Positions 7,629 through 16,500 of a DNA stretch of 64,000 nt are shown one piece after another. The notes beneath the pieces were generated by a model that worked only from the letters and a program-made list of their open reading frames with translations, searched no databases and had not been told where the DNA came from. The DNA is from Oscillospiraceae bacterium (GTDB lineage Bacteria > Bacillota > Clostridia > Oscillospirales > UBA929). How positions within the stretch are numbered: the stretch's first letter is position 1; every line of letters starts with the position of its first letter. Both the position numbers and the translations under genes were made by a program. The stretch covers positions 1 through 64,000 of the forward strand of contig JAISCT010000031.1 in NCBI GenBank assembly GCA_031265355.1. The letters are read 5' to 3'.

Positions 7629-9107
7629 TTATAGGATGACGCCGTCTTTGAACAGCGCAATCTCCCGGTATCGGCCCGCTTCGTTGCGCGTCTGTGCCCG
7701 GCCCGAAGCCGTGTCGAGCACAAAGGCGTAAAGTTCGCGGGCGATTTCGGAAATATGGCCGCCCGCGACGACCCGCCCGGCATCGAAGTCGATCCACTGC
7801 GGTTTTTCTGTGAACAGCCGGGTATTGGTGGAGATCTTGACGGTGGGCACGGGTGCGCCGAAGGGGGTGCCGCGCCCCGTGGTAAACAGAATCATCTGCG
7901 CGCCGGCGGCCGTCAGCAACGTTGTGGAGACGAGGTCGTTGCCGGGGCCGCCGAGCAGCGTGAGGCCCCGGGTCGTCACCTGCGCTCCGGGTACGACGAC
8001 GTCCGTCACCGGTGCGTGTCCGCCCTTTTGGATGCAGCCCAGCGATTTGTCCTCAAGGGTGGAGAGCCCGCCCTCCTTGTTGCCCGGCGATGGATTTTCG
8101 TAGATCACCTGGCCGTGACGGATGAAATAGGCCTTAAAATCGCGAATCATGGCCACGGTTTTCCGAAACGTCGCCTCGTCGGCACACCGGTTCATCAAGA
8201 TGCTCTCCGCACCGAACATCTCGGGGACCTCGGTCAGCACCGCGCTCCCGCCCTGGGCGATGAGCATATCTGAAAAGGCGCCCACCACGGGATTGGCGGT
8301 GACGCCGGACAGCCCGTCCGAGCCGCCGCATTTTAGGCCGACAGTGAGGGCGGAGACGGGCAGGCGTTCCCGGCGCGCGGTGTAGGCGTTTGCGGAAAGC
8401 GCCTCCAGGAGCGCCCGTCCCGCCCGGTGCTCGTCAGCCACCTCCTGGCAGCACATGAATTTGATCCGGCTCTCGTCGAAGTCTCCCAATTCCGCCTTCA
8501 AACCGTCCAGCGTGTTGTTTTCACACCCGAGAGCCACGAATAAGACCCCCGCCGCGTTGGGATTTTTGGCGAGCGAGGCCAGTGTTTTGCGCGTCAGAGC
8601 GTGGTCGTCTCCCAATTGGCTGCATCCGAAGGGGTGGGGGAAGGCATAGAGCCCCTCCAAACCGTGCCGGACCAGATCTTGATTTTCGTGGGCCAGGCGC
8701 GCCGCCACGCCGTTGACGCAGCCGACGGTGGGCAGGACCCATATCTCGTTTCTGATCCCGGCGCGCCCGTCGCCGCGCCGGTAACCGTCAAAACTGCCGG
8801 GCGGATGCGCGGGCAAGGCGCAGTCCCGCTTTTCATAGGTGTACGCGGTTTTGTCATGCAGATTTGTCTTTAGGTTGTGGACATGCACGTGACGGCCCGC
8901 CTCGATGCTCTCTGCACTGACGTGGCCGATGGGAAATCCGTATTTGATGACATTCTCACCGCGCGCCAAAGTCCGCAGCGCCACTTTATGGCCCTGCGGT
9001 ATTTTTTCTGAGGCGCGCAGCACGCCGGCTCCAATCGGTGCGCCCATCTCGATGTCCGTCACAGCCACGGCGACGTTGTCGGCCGGGTGCAGCACAAGGG
9101 CCTTCAA
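7629..9107 (-). CDS. uxaA: altronate dehydratase
   Basis: A 492-residue cytosolic enzyme that dehydrates D-altronate to 2-keto-3-deoxygluconate in galacturonate breakdown. It has the N-terminal SAF domain (about residues 1-95) and the C-terminal UxaA/GarD catalytic region with GIRNEIWVLPTVGCVN and GCSQLGDDH segments and several conserved Cys. The length is the family's usual. The start is a TTG: uxaB ends in TTTGA, so the TTG overlaps that stop by four bases, and GGGAGG lies six bases before it. This implies translational coupling in a uxaB-uxaA operon. The isomerase UxaC and the sugar-acid kinase needed to complete the pathway are not in the window. Confidence 0.93.
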   Translation of the reverse strand: MKALVLHPADNVAVAVTDIEMGAPIGAGVLRASEKIPQGHKVALRTLARGENVIKYGFPIGHVSAESIEAGRHVHVHNLKTNLHDKTAYTYEKRDCALPAHPPGSFDGYRRGDGRAGIRNEIWVLPTVGCVNGVAARLAHENQDLVRHGLEGLYAFPHPFGCSQLGDDHALTRKTLASLAKNPNAAGVLFVALGCENNTLDGLKAELGDFDESRIKFMCCQEVADEHRAGRALLEALSANAYTARRERLPVSALTVGLKCGGSDGLSGVTANPVVGAFSDMLIAQGGSAVLTEVPEMFGAESILMNRCADEATFRKTVAMIRDFKAYFIRHGQVIYENPSPGNKEGGLSTLEDKSLGCIQKGGHAPVTDVVVPGAQVTTRGLTLLGGPGNDLVSTTLLTAAGAQMILFTTGRGTPFGAPVPTVKISTNTRLFTEKPQWIDFDAGRVVAGGHISEIARELYAFVLDTASGRAQTRNEAGRYREIALFKDGVIL

Positions 9108-10609
9108 AGGGCGCCTCCCGACACGGTTCGGATGGCCTCGTAGAGGCCTTTTTCTTCCATCAGTGTGAAGGCCGCCAATGCGCTTTCCTCAAATCCCGGA
9201 ATCTGGCTCAGGTCTTCATCCCACATCTGGGCGTTGCGGCAGAGAGCCCGGATCAGCGCGCCGGCGCTGTCTTTGGCGTGTTCAAGGAAAAAGGAGAGCA
9301 CAAAGGCGTCGTCAGCGATCGCATATGTCTCATCGCCGCGCCGCCCGACCACGGTGTCGCCGCTTCGTGCGGCGCCGCTGTAAAATTTGGCGTACGCGGC
9401 GAAAGAAAAGAGCAGCAGCGCAGGGATCTTGTGGAACCGGGCCGCATACGCCTTGACGCTGGGGAGCACCCGCGCCTTCCATTTGGCGGTGGAGTTCAGC
9501 GCGATGGCCAGGAGACTGTGGTCGATAAAAGGATTGCGAAAACGTTCGATGACAGAGAGGGCGAAGTCTTTCAGCGCCTGCTCAGGCAGCGTCAGCGTAG
9601 GGATGATCTCCTCGAAGATGAGTGCGTGTATGTAGCGGCAGATCACATCGTCTTCCACGCAGTCGCGCACAAAGTCCTTCCCCGCCAGATAGGCGCCGAG
9701 ACTCATGGACGTGTGGGCGCCGTTTAAGATGCGCACTTTGCGCCTCTTGTAGGGGGTCTGGTCGTCGCAGACGATGACGGGGAGCCCTGCCCGCGCGAAG
9801 GGGAGCTCCTCCGCCAGCCAGGCCGGACCCTCGATCACCCAGAGGCCGAAGGGTTCCGCGGCGTCGAGCAGCTTGTCCGCATATCCGTTTTCTTCGTTTA
9901 GGGCGGCGGCTTCGTCTTTCGGGTACCCGGTGGTGATCCTGTCCACCAGTGTCGAGCAGAACAGGTTGGCGTCGTCCAGCCATGCGATGAACGCCTGTTC
10001 GAGCCCCCACTGCGCGCAGTGCCGCAGTACACACTGTTTCAGTTCTTTGCCGTTGTCGTCGATGAGTTCGCAGGAGAGGATGATGAGGCCCCGGCGCCTG
10101 TCGCCGCCGAAGACGGAAAACCGCTCATATAAAAGACGCGTCAGTTTGCCCGGAAAGTTTTTGGCGGGCGCGTCGTCGAACGAGGCCGTCTCATCAAAGA
10201 CGATGCCGGCTTCGGTGGTATTGCTGACGACGATCCTGAGGTCGGGGTTGTGCGCGCAGTGCAGAAAGTCCTGATACGCAAGATACGGATTGATGCACCG
10301 GCTGATGGAACTGACGATGTGTCTGCTGCCGACGGGACGTCCCGCCTCAAATCCCCTCAGATAGAGAGTGTACAACCCTTCCTGCGCGTTGATTGTGTCG
10401 GCGAGTCCCTGAAGAATGGGCTGAACGACGACGACCTTACCGTTGTACCCGGCTTTCTCATTGGCCACGTCGATGAAATAATCCGCAAAAGCCCGCAGAA
10501 AATTCCCTTCTCCAAATTGCAGTACCCTTTCCGGGGCCGACTCAAGCAGGTAGCCTTCGTACCGGTTCTTTCGCAATGTGTCGTAATGCAGCGGCGGTGC
10601 GTCTTTCAT
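9104..10609 (-). CDS. uxaB: tagaturonate reductase (altronate oxidoreductase)
   Basis: A 501-residue NAD-dependent enzyme of the mannitol dehydrogenase family that reduces D-tagaturonate to D-altronate, the step before UxaA. The N-terminal nucleotide-binding motif (LQFGEGNFLRAF) and the helical C-terminal substrate domain are visible, including a Lys-Val-Arg-Ile-Leu-Asn-Gly-Ala-His-Thr segment typical of the family. The open frame runs 44 codons further upstream, but that part crosses two hairpins and an operator-like palindrome. The ATG at 10609 has a GGGGAGG site at proper spacing and matches the family start. It is probably repressed by the divergently encoded LacI-type protein. Confidence 0.93.
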   Translation of the reverse strand: MKDAPPLHYDTLRKNRYEGYLLESAPERVLQFGEGNFLRAFADYFIDVANEKAGYNGKVVVVQPILQGLADTINAQEGLYTLYLRGFEAGRPVGSRHIVSSISRCINPYLAYQDFLHCAHNPDLRIVVSNTTEAGIVFDETASFDDAPAKNFPGKLTRLLYERFSVFGGDRRRGLIILSCELIDDNGKELKQCVLRHCAQWGLEQAFIAWLDDANLFCSTLVDRITTGYPKDEAAALNEENGYADKLLDAAEPFGLWVIEGPAWLAEELPFARAGLPVIVCDDQTPYKRRKVRILNGAHTSMSLGAYLAGKDFVRDCVEDDVICRYIHALIFEEIIPTLTLPEQALKDFALSVIERFRNPFIDHSLLAIALNSTAKWKARVLPSVKAYAARFHKIPALLLFSFAAYAKFYSGAARSGDTVVGRRGDETYAIADDAFVLSFFLEHAKDSAGALIRALCRNAQMWDEDLSQIPGFEESALAAFTLMEEKGLYEAIRTVSGGAL

Positions 10610-10637
10610 GACATAGAAACCTCCCCATGATAGTACC

Positions 10638-10660
10638 TTGTTGCCGCGAAGCGGCAACAA
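10638..10660 (-). other. hairpin next to the uxaB ribosome site
   Basis: A 10-bp perfect stem (TTGTTGCCGC and complement) with a 3-nt loop, about 12 bases upstream of the uxaB Shine-Dalgarno sequence. No T-run follows on the minus strand, so it is not a standard terminator. It may protect the mRNA or modulate translation. Confidence 0.5.
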
Positions 10661-10676
10661 AAACAAGAATTTGGGT

Positions 10677-10700
10677 TGTGGGTTGCAGGTGCAACCCACA
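10677..10700 (-). other. second leader hairpin upstream of uxaB
   Basis: A 10-bp perfect stem (TGTGGGTTGC and complement) closed by a 4-nt loop, 16 bases upstream of the first leader hairpin. Both fall in the probable 5' leader of uxaBA. Function unknown. Confidence 0.45.
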
Positions 10701-10723
10701 TTAGATATATTTGAAAGGCATAC

Positions 10724-10737
10724 ACAAAACGTTTTGT
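10724..10737. promoter_or_regulatory. LacI-type operator candidate upstream of uxaB
   Basis: ACAAAACGTTTTGT is a perfect 14-bp palindrome with the central CG typical of LacI-family operators. Its AAAACGTTTT core is shared with the larger palindrome at the lacI-type gene's own start site. It lies about 115 bases upstream of the uxaB start, where the uxaBA promoter should be. Confidence 0.65.
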
Positions 10738-10741
10738 TCAT

Positions 10742-11349
10742 CGAAAAAAGAGGTTGCGGAGGGGTAATTTGGTGTTAATCCTGCACATATCAGGAGAAAT
10801 AAGACTGTATAAGGCCAAAAGATATGAAGACGCCGGCGGAATCTAGATGTCGGGTCCCTTTTGGGGCTGCAGTGTCTTCTAGTGAATTTGCCCAATCACA
10901 ACAGGGGGACAAGACGGAACAAGGGAGGCGCGCCGGGGGATTTCAGTGCACAAAAGAACATATGACGGCGGCCGTTCGAACGGCAAGAGGTGAAAAAAGT
11001 GGATGGAAGTGATTATAACCCCGAAGGGCCGCCTCTGTCAAGAGAGGAATGCGGCGAGAGGTGAGAAATTTGCGGCCGCCTGCGGATGAAAGGGAGGATG
11101 CGTAAAATTTACATAAATTTACAAAAAATAGGACTCGATATACCATGTTGTGGAATTTTGAAGGGGTGATCAGGCGACATAACACCGAAATTTTTCGAAT
11201 TTTAAGAAAAATGTAAAATCTATTTTTCGAGACAGGCGGGCAATTTATCAATATGCGGGTGCAAAATCCCGGCTTTCTTGTGAAGTTTGCGCCCGGATTC
11301 TTCCCCCAAAAGTGATTTTTTGTTATGATAGTGACAATCTTTTTCGCTA
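10742..11349. other. long divergent intergenic region
   Basis: About 600 bases between the uxaB-side operator and the promoter of the lacI-type gene. Open frames here (for example 10943-11620 on the minus strand) run antisense into the regulator and lack ribosome sites and family features. The stretch at 11100-11345 is distinctly AT-rich. I see no riboswitch or tRNA. It probably holds the uxaBA promoter and spacer DNA. Confidence 0.4.
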
Positions 11350-11378
11350 TTGACAAATGAACGAGACGGATATATGAT
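11350..11378 (+). promoter_or_regulatory. consensus sigma-A promoter of the lacI-type gene
   Basis: TTGACA (11350-11355), a 17-base spacer and TATGAT (11373-11378). The predicted start (near 11385) falls at the left edge of the 28-bp palindrome, so a bound repressor would block it directly. Confidence 0.85.
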
Positions 11379-11385
11379 GCACATA

Positions 11386-11413
11386 CAGACAACAAAAACG
11401 TTTTTGTTGTCTG
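11386..11413. promoter_or_regulatory. 28-bp perfect palindromic operator at the lacI-type promoter
   Basis: The half-site CAGACAACAAAAAC (11386-11399) is followed immediately by its exact reverse complement (11400-11413), with a central CG. It begins at about +1 of the consensus promoter, and the ribosome site AGGAGG follows three bases later. It fits autorepression by the LacI-type protein and shares the AAAACGTTTT core with the uxaB-side palindrome. Confidence 0.8.
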
Positions 11414-11432
11414 GACAGGAGGACGGAGAGCA

Positions 11433-12512
11433 TTGAGTGTCAACAACAGGAGAGTGACCATCAAAGACATTGCCCAACAGGCCGGTGTGTCGATCGGGTC
11501 GGTACACTGTGCGTTAAATGACAAACCTGGGGTGAGCGACAGCACGCGGCAGAAGATCATCAGCATCGCCAACCAACTGCAATACCAGGCCAACACGGTG
11601 GCGGCCTCCTTGAAGAGCAAGCCAAAGTTAATCGCCCAGGCCTTCCCGGGCCCGACGGAGGAGTTTCGTTACTACTTCTCTCACATGTGGGACGGATGCC
11701 GGGACTATGTGAAAACCATCCGCGATTTCAACGTAGATGTGGTGGAAGTGCCATATTATAACATGGAGAACAACCTGGCGGAGGAACTGAGAGGGGTGAG
11801 GGAGCGCAATGAGGTAGACGGTTTGGTCGCCTTTGGCAATATGGACGCGCAGGCCGTGGAAGAACTCAATGTCTTTCTGCAAAGGGGGATCCCGGTGATC
11901 CTGGTGGGGGCGGACATCCCGCAGTCGGGGCGGCTGCTCAGCGTGATGCCGAACTATTTTACCATCGGCAAAATGCTTGCCGAGATCATCACGAGGCAGA
12001 TCAATCAATCGGCGGAGATCTTGGTCTGTGCGGGCGATGTGGTTCTACCCTCGCACAATCTGGTGTTGCAGGGGCTTGGCGCGTATCTGGAAGAAAACGA
12101 GTTGACGAATCCCGTCTACAAGATACATACCTCTTTCAACAACCGGATGGACTACGGCAGGATCGTCTACGAACTGGAAAAGCATCCCGACATCGAGGCC
12201 TGCACCTGCGTCTATGCGAGAGGGAGCCTGCTCCTTGGGCAGGCACTGAAGGACACGGGGCGCGTGGGGCGCGTGATTGCCATCGGCAGTGACATGTTTG
12301 AAGAAAATGTGGAACTCTTGCGCGAAGGTGTGTTTACCAATCTGCTGAACAAGAACCCCTATCTCCAGGCCTACACGGCCATCCGGTGTATGACGGACTA
12401 TCTGCTGCGCGGCGTGGTTCCGTCCAAGAGTATATTGTACACCGGCAGCGAATTTGTCTTTCAGAGCAACCTTGAGATGTACGACAACGGCTTTTATCGT
12501 TTGCTTCTGTGA
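11433..12512 (+). CDS. LacI-family transcriptional regulator
   Basis: A 359-residue repressor. The N-terminal helix-turn-helix (about residues 6-30, IKDIAQQAGVSIGSV) and hinge helix (around 50-58, AASLKSK) are typical of LacI. The remainder is a periplasmic-binding-protein-like sensor domain. The start is a TTG with AGGAGG ten bases upstream; no other in-frame start fits. It diverges from uxaBA and heads a same-strand series of pectin-degrading exoenzymes. It probably senses galacturonate or a pathway intermediate and represses both sides, since related palindromes lie at its own promoter and upstream of uxaB. The effector is inferred from context. Confidence 0.9.
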   Translation: MSVNNRRVTIKDIAQQAGVSIGSVHCALNDKPGVSDSTRQKIISIANQLQYQANTVAASLKSKPKLIAQAFPGPTEEFRYYFSHMWDGCRDYVKTIRDFNVDVVEVPYYNMENNLAEELRGVRERNEVDGLVAFGNMDAQAVEELNVFLQRGIPVILVGADIPQSGRLLSVMPNYFTIGKMLAEIITRQINQSAEILVCAGDVVLPSHNLVLQGLGAYLEENELTNPVYKIHTSFNNRMDYGRIVYELEKHPDIEACTCVYARGSLLLGQALKDTGRVGRVIAIGSDMFEENVELLREGVFTNLLNKNPYLQAYTAIRCMTDYLLRGVVPSKSILYTGSEFVFQSNLEMYDNGFYRLLL

Positions 12513-12597
12513 CAGAGACAGCCAAACGGGCCCGCGGGAGAGATCCCGGCGGGCTGCGGTCCGGAACAAAATCCCGGTGGATGTGAGTGAAACGGTT

Positions 12598-13509
12598 ATG
12601 AACATGAGAGAAAGAATGGCCTGTGTGCTACTGGCGGCCGCGCTTCTGACGGGGGGCGGCGCCGGTTGCGCGCCGGACGCACCGGATGCACCGGATGCAC
12701 CGGCGAGCGGCGTCGACGGCATCGTTTACCCGCTCACCGTCGGAGAGCGGCCCATACCCATGGCGGAGTACAAGTCGTATTTTCTCAAACAAAAATCCAT
12801 CGAGGAAAAAAACTACGGCGGCGAAGAGATCTGGGAAAAAGAAGGCGCTTTGGAGCGGCTGAAGAGCTATGTGCTCGCCGACATTTTGCACGCCTGCGTC
12901 GTCAAAGAATTGGCCCTGCGCTGCGGATTGGACCCGGATGCGGAGACGGACGCGAAGGCGCTGGCGGGTGAGATCAAGAAGGTCATGGCGGCGGAGGGAA
13001 GCGAGTGGTACATCGACCGGGAGGCGCTGACGGAGCGGCTGAATCGGATCTATGTGAAGGCGACGCACATCTGTCTGCCGATCGGCGAGGGCGACGACCC
13101 CGAGCAGCGCTACGAGACCGCGGCGCAGATCCGGGCCCGCGCCGCCGCCGGCGAGGACTTCGACGTACTGCGGGCGCAGTACCGTCAGGTCATAGCGGGT
13201 CCCGAAGGGGAGGAGAGCGTGCAGGTGCTGAGCCGCGAAGAGGAGGTGTGGCCCCCGTCCTATGAGGACGCGGCGTTCGGGCTGGCCGTGGGAGAGATCA
13301 GCGACGTCGTCTACAGCGGCGGCGGCCTATATGTCATCAAACGCCTGGCGCTCACCGAGGCGGACGTGGAAGAGAGACGCCCCGGCGTGACGTCGTCTTA
13401 TTATGACGAGCTCTACGGGAATCTGTATTACGAGATCAAGTCGTCGCTGGAGGTGCGCTACGATGAGGCGTATGATCGGATCGGCACGGACACTTTGTGC
13501 GGATCTTGA
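12598..13509 (+). CDS. PrsA-like lipoprotein with parvulin-type domain
   Basis: A 303-residue exported protein. The signal peptide ends in a lipobox (Leu-Thr-Gly-Gly-Gly-Ala-Gly-Cys), so it should be lipid-anchored on the outer face of the membrane. A short Ala-Pro-Asp repeat follows the Cys, then a helical SurA/PrsA-like N-terminal region, then a parvulin-type prolyl isomerase-like segment (about 155-255) starting with the Ala-Thr-His-Ile-Cys strand. The frame continues upstream, overlapping the regulator, but the ATG at 12598 begins the signal peptide. It lies 85 bases after lacI and 35 before the first pectinase, suggesting a foldase dedicated to these large secreted enzymes. Whether the isomerase is active cannot be told. 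Confidence 0.8.
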   Translation: MNMRERMACVLLAAALLTGGGAGCAPDAPDAPDAPASGVDGIVYPLTVGERPIPMAEYKSYFLKQKSIEEKNYGGEEIWEKEGALERLKSYVLADILHACVVKELALRCGLDPDAETDAKALAGEIKKVMAAEGSEWYIDREALTERLNRIYVKATHICLPIGEGDDPEQRYETAAQIRARAAAGEDFDVLRAQYRQVIAGPEGEESVQVLSREEEVWPPSYEDAAFGLAVGEISDVVYSGGGLYVIKRLALTEADVEERRPGVTSSYYDELYGNLYYEIKSSLEVRYDEAYDRIGTDTLCGS

Positions 13510-13544
13510 CCCAGTTCCAGATGGCAAAGAGGAGGAGATTTGAC

Positions 13545-16500
13545 GTGATAAAAAAGACCCTGTCCCTGGTGTTGGCAGTGGCGCTCGTTCTCTCGGGCGG
13601 AATCGTTCCGGCGTTTGCGGACGAGGCGGTCCCGAGCTGGCTCGACAACATTTCCTTTGCGGAGAGCTCGATCGTCCTCGACAGAAGCACCTACCCGTTG
13701 GCCGTGGGGACGGTGAGAGCCGCGGGGAACCCGGAGACCTACACGAGCGGCGACAAGATCCGCCTCTTTGCCACGGTGGATCCGGGCTTGGCGGATCAAA
13801 CGATCACTTGGACCTCCGACGACCCGTCCATCGCCTATATCGACGGTGAGCCCGCCACCTCCGCCGTGGTGGGAGCCGCCAGAACAGGCGTTGCCACAAT
13901 CACGGCGACAGCCTCCAACGGCGACACGGCGACGTGCGTCATCGTCGTCATAGACAACTACGACAGGTCCACCGTCCTTTCGGTGGCGCTTAACACGAAT
14001 TCATTGGTCCTGGTGCCCGGCGCGGCGGCCGATCTTCTGGCGGACATCACACCCTGGGACGCGCAGAACAAGGACATGACATGGTCTTCTTCCGACAAAA
14101 CGGTGGCCGAGGTGGACACACAGGGTCATGTGACGGCGGTGGCCGCCGGCACGGCGACCATCACGGTGGAGACCGTCGGTTCGCAGCGCATAGCGTCGTG
14201 CGACGTGACCGTAGCGGCGGCGCCCGCGGTGCCTGTCACCGGCGTGCAGATCGACAAGACAGAGAGCACACTGACAGTGGGTGAGACGGAGTTCCTCGGC
14301 GCGGTGCTTTTGCCCGAGACGTCCGCCAACGCCGGATTGATCTGGTCTTCCACGGCGCCGGCCATTGTCGGCGTGGACCAGACGGGTCTGGTGACGGCCT
14401 ATGCGCCGACGGCCTATGAATTGGCGGACCAAGGGATTCTGGGGGTGGCCGAGGAGGCCGTCGTCCAGGTGACGACGGAGGAGGGCGGATTTGTCGCCTC
14501 GTGCAAATACACGGTGCGCAACGTCGAGGTGCCGTCCCTCTCCGTCAGCCTCAGTGCCTCTGAGGCCAGCGTGCCCCTGGGCGGTTCGGTTACGCTGACG
14601 GGCGTCATCGGGCCGGCCAATGTCACCGACAGGACCATCGCTTGGGAGAGTACGGACGAGACCGTCGTCAAGGTGGCGGCGACCGAGAACACCGCATACG
14701 ATGCGCCGGCGGCGGTTGTGACGGCGGTGGGCGTCGGAAGCGCCCGGGTGGTGGCCAAAAACGGCGGCAGCAGCGCCTCTTGCGAGATTGTGGTGACGGA
14801 AAACGAGGTCCTCGTGGGCGCGATCACCCTGAGCGAGACCGATGTGGCGCTGACTGTCGACGCGATACGCGATCTCGACGCCGCACTCGCCCCGGCCAGC
14901 GCCACGAACAAGCGAGTCAAGTGGGAGAGCAGCAACCCAAGCGTGGTGACGGTCGACCCCAACGACGGAACGCTGATGGCGTTTGCCCCCGGTACCGCCG
15001 TGGTCAGGGTTTACGCCGCCGATGCGGGCACGGCGGAGGCGACGGCCACCGTCAGGGTGACGCACGGCAACAAATACCTGCGCAATCTCACGGCGCCTGC
15101 GGAGGCCGTCACGGACAACTCCGCCCTTCTCCTGTGGAACCGGGACGAGGGCACGCAGATAGCGGACCACACGATGGTGAAGATCTATGTGGACGGCGTC
15201 TACGCGGGGAATTCCTTGCGGAGTCAAAACGACGCCAAGGATGTGCTGGCCATTGCGAAGGACCCCACGCAGACAGGTTCCTACGGGAACAAGATGGGTT
15301 ACCGCGTGAGAGACCTCGCGCCGGACACGGAGTACGCCGTCAGGGCCGACGCGCTGAACACCGCCGGGCAGGTGGTGGCCAGTGAGAGCCTGAAACTGCG
15401 GACAAAGCCGGCGCCGACGGCTGTCGTCGATGTGACACAGGCGCCGTACGGCGCCCGCGGAGATGGAGTGGCTACAGATACCTACGCCATCCAGCGCGCC
15501 ATCAACGACTGCCCGCCCGGGGGCATGGTGGTCCTGCCGAAGGGCTATGTGTTCCTCTCCGGCGCCGTTTTTCTGAAGAGTGACATCATTTTCCGTGTGG
15601 ACGGGATTCTCCTCGGGAGCACAAACCCGAAGGACTACCCGAAGATCAGCACCCGGTGGGAGGGCTGGCGAAAAGTCGACAGGGGATATTTGGAAAATTC
15701 TTCCACAATTCTCAATAAGCGCGCCCACGCCAGCCTGGTGGTGGCGGGCACGTACGACGAGGGGGAGAACACGCTGATTGGGCCCTTCAACGTCAGCCAT
15801 TTCTCCATCGTGGGCGAGGGCCAGATCAATGCCAACGGGTATCGCCTGGGTTACCACGAGGGCATGAACGCCAAGACGCCGCGGCCCGATCCGCTGCCGC
15901 CGCAGAGCGACGCGACCGTGAGAGGGCGCGCCGTCACCTTCCACAACGCGCAGGACGTCTACGTGGCGGACGTCAGCATCGCCTACAGCCCGTCCTGGTC
16001 CATGCATGCCATCTACAGCGACACGATCACCTTTGACGGGCTGGATCTCATCGCCAAGGGGCCGAACAAATCCGCGACCCTCACGGCCAGCCGCACGGCG
16101 GATGGGAATACCATCCTGAATGGGGACGGCATCAACCCGGATTCGAGTTCCAACATCAACGTCTTCGATGTGTATTTTTGCACGGGCGACGACTGCGTCA
16201 CTTTGAAGAGCGGGCGAAACGGCCAGGGGTGGACGCTCAACAAACCGACGAAGTATGTGAGGACGACGGACTGCTCCAGCATCGGTTCCAAGGGCGGGTT
16301 CTGCGCCGGCAGTGAGATCGCCGGCGGCGTCAACAATGTACTGTTCCAAAATATGTACGTTGAGGACATCAGTCTGGATGCGATATGGATCAAAACGCGC
16401 TGGTCGCGGGGCGGTGTGATCGAAAACATCGTGTACCGGGATCTGATGACGACGGGGACAGGATCCACGGCCGTGCTGATCTCCATCACATACAGCAGCT

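Noticed and set aside
10943-11620. A 225-codon minus-strand frame upstream of and into the lacI-type gene
   Set aside because: Its hydrophobic look comes from AT-rich intergenic DNA; it overlaps the regulator's promoter, operator and HTH in antisense and has no ribosome site.
12530-12554. A GC-rich hairpin between the lacI-type and prsA-like genes as a terminator
   Set aside because: The stem has a bulge and no T-run follows; it does not support an operon break.
12666-12720. A short tandem repeat of GCACCGGAT units as a possible mobile or CRISPR-like repeat
   Set aside because: It is an in-frame Ala-Pro-Asp coding repeat just after the lipobox, with no spacers.
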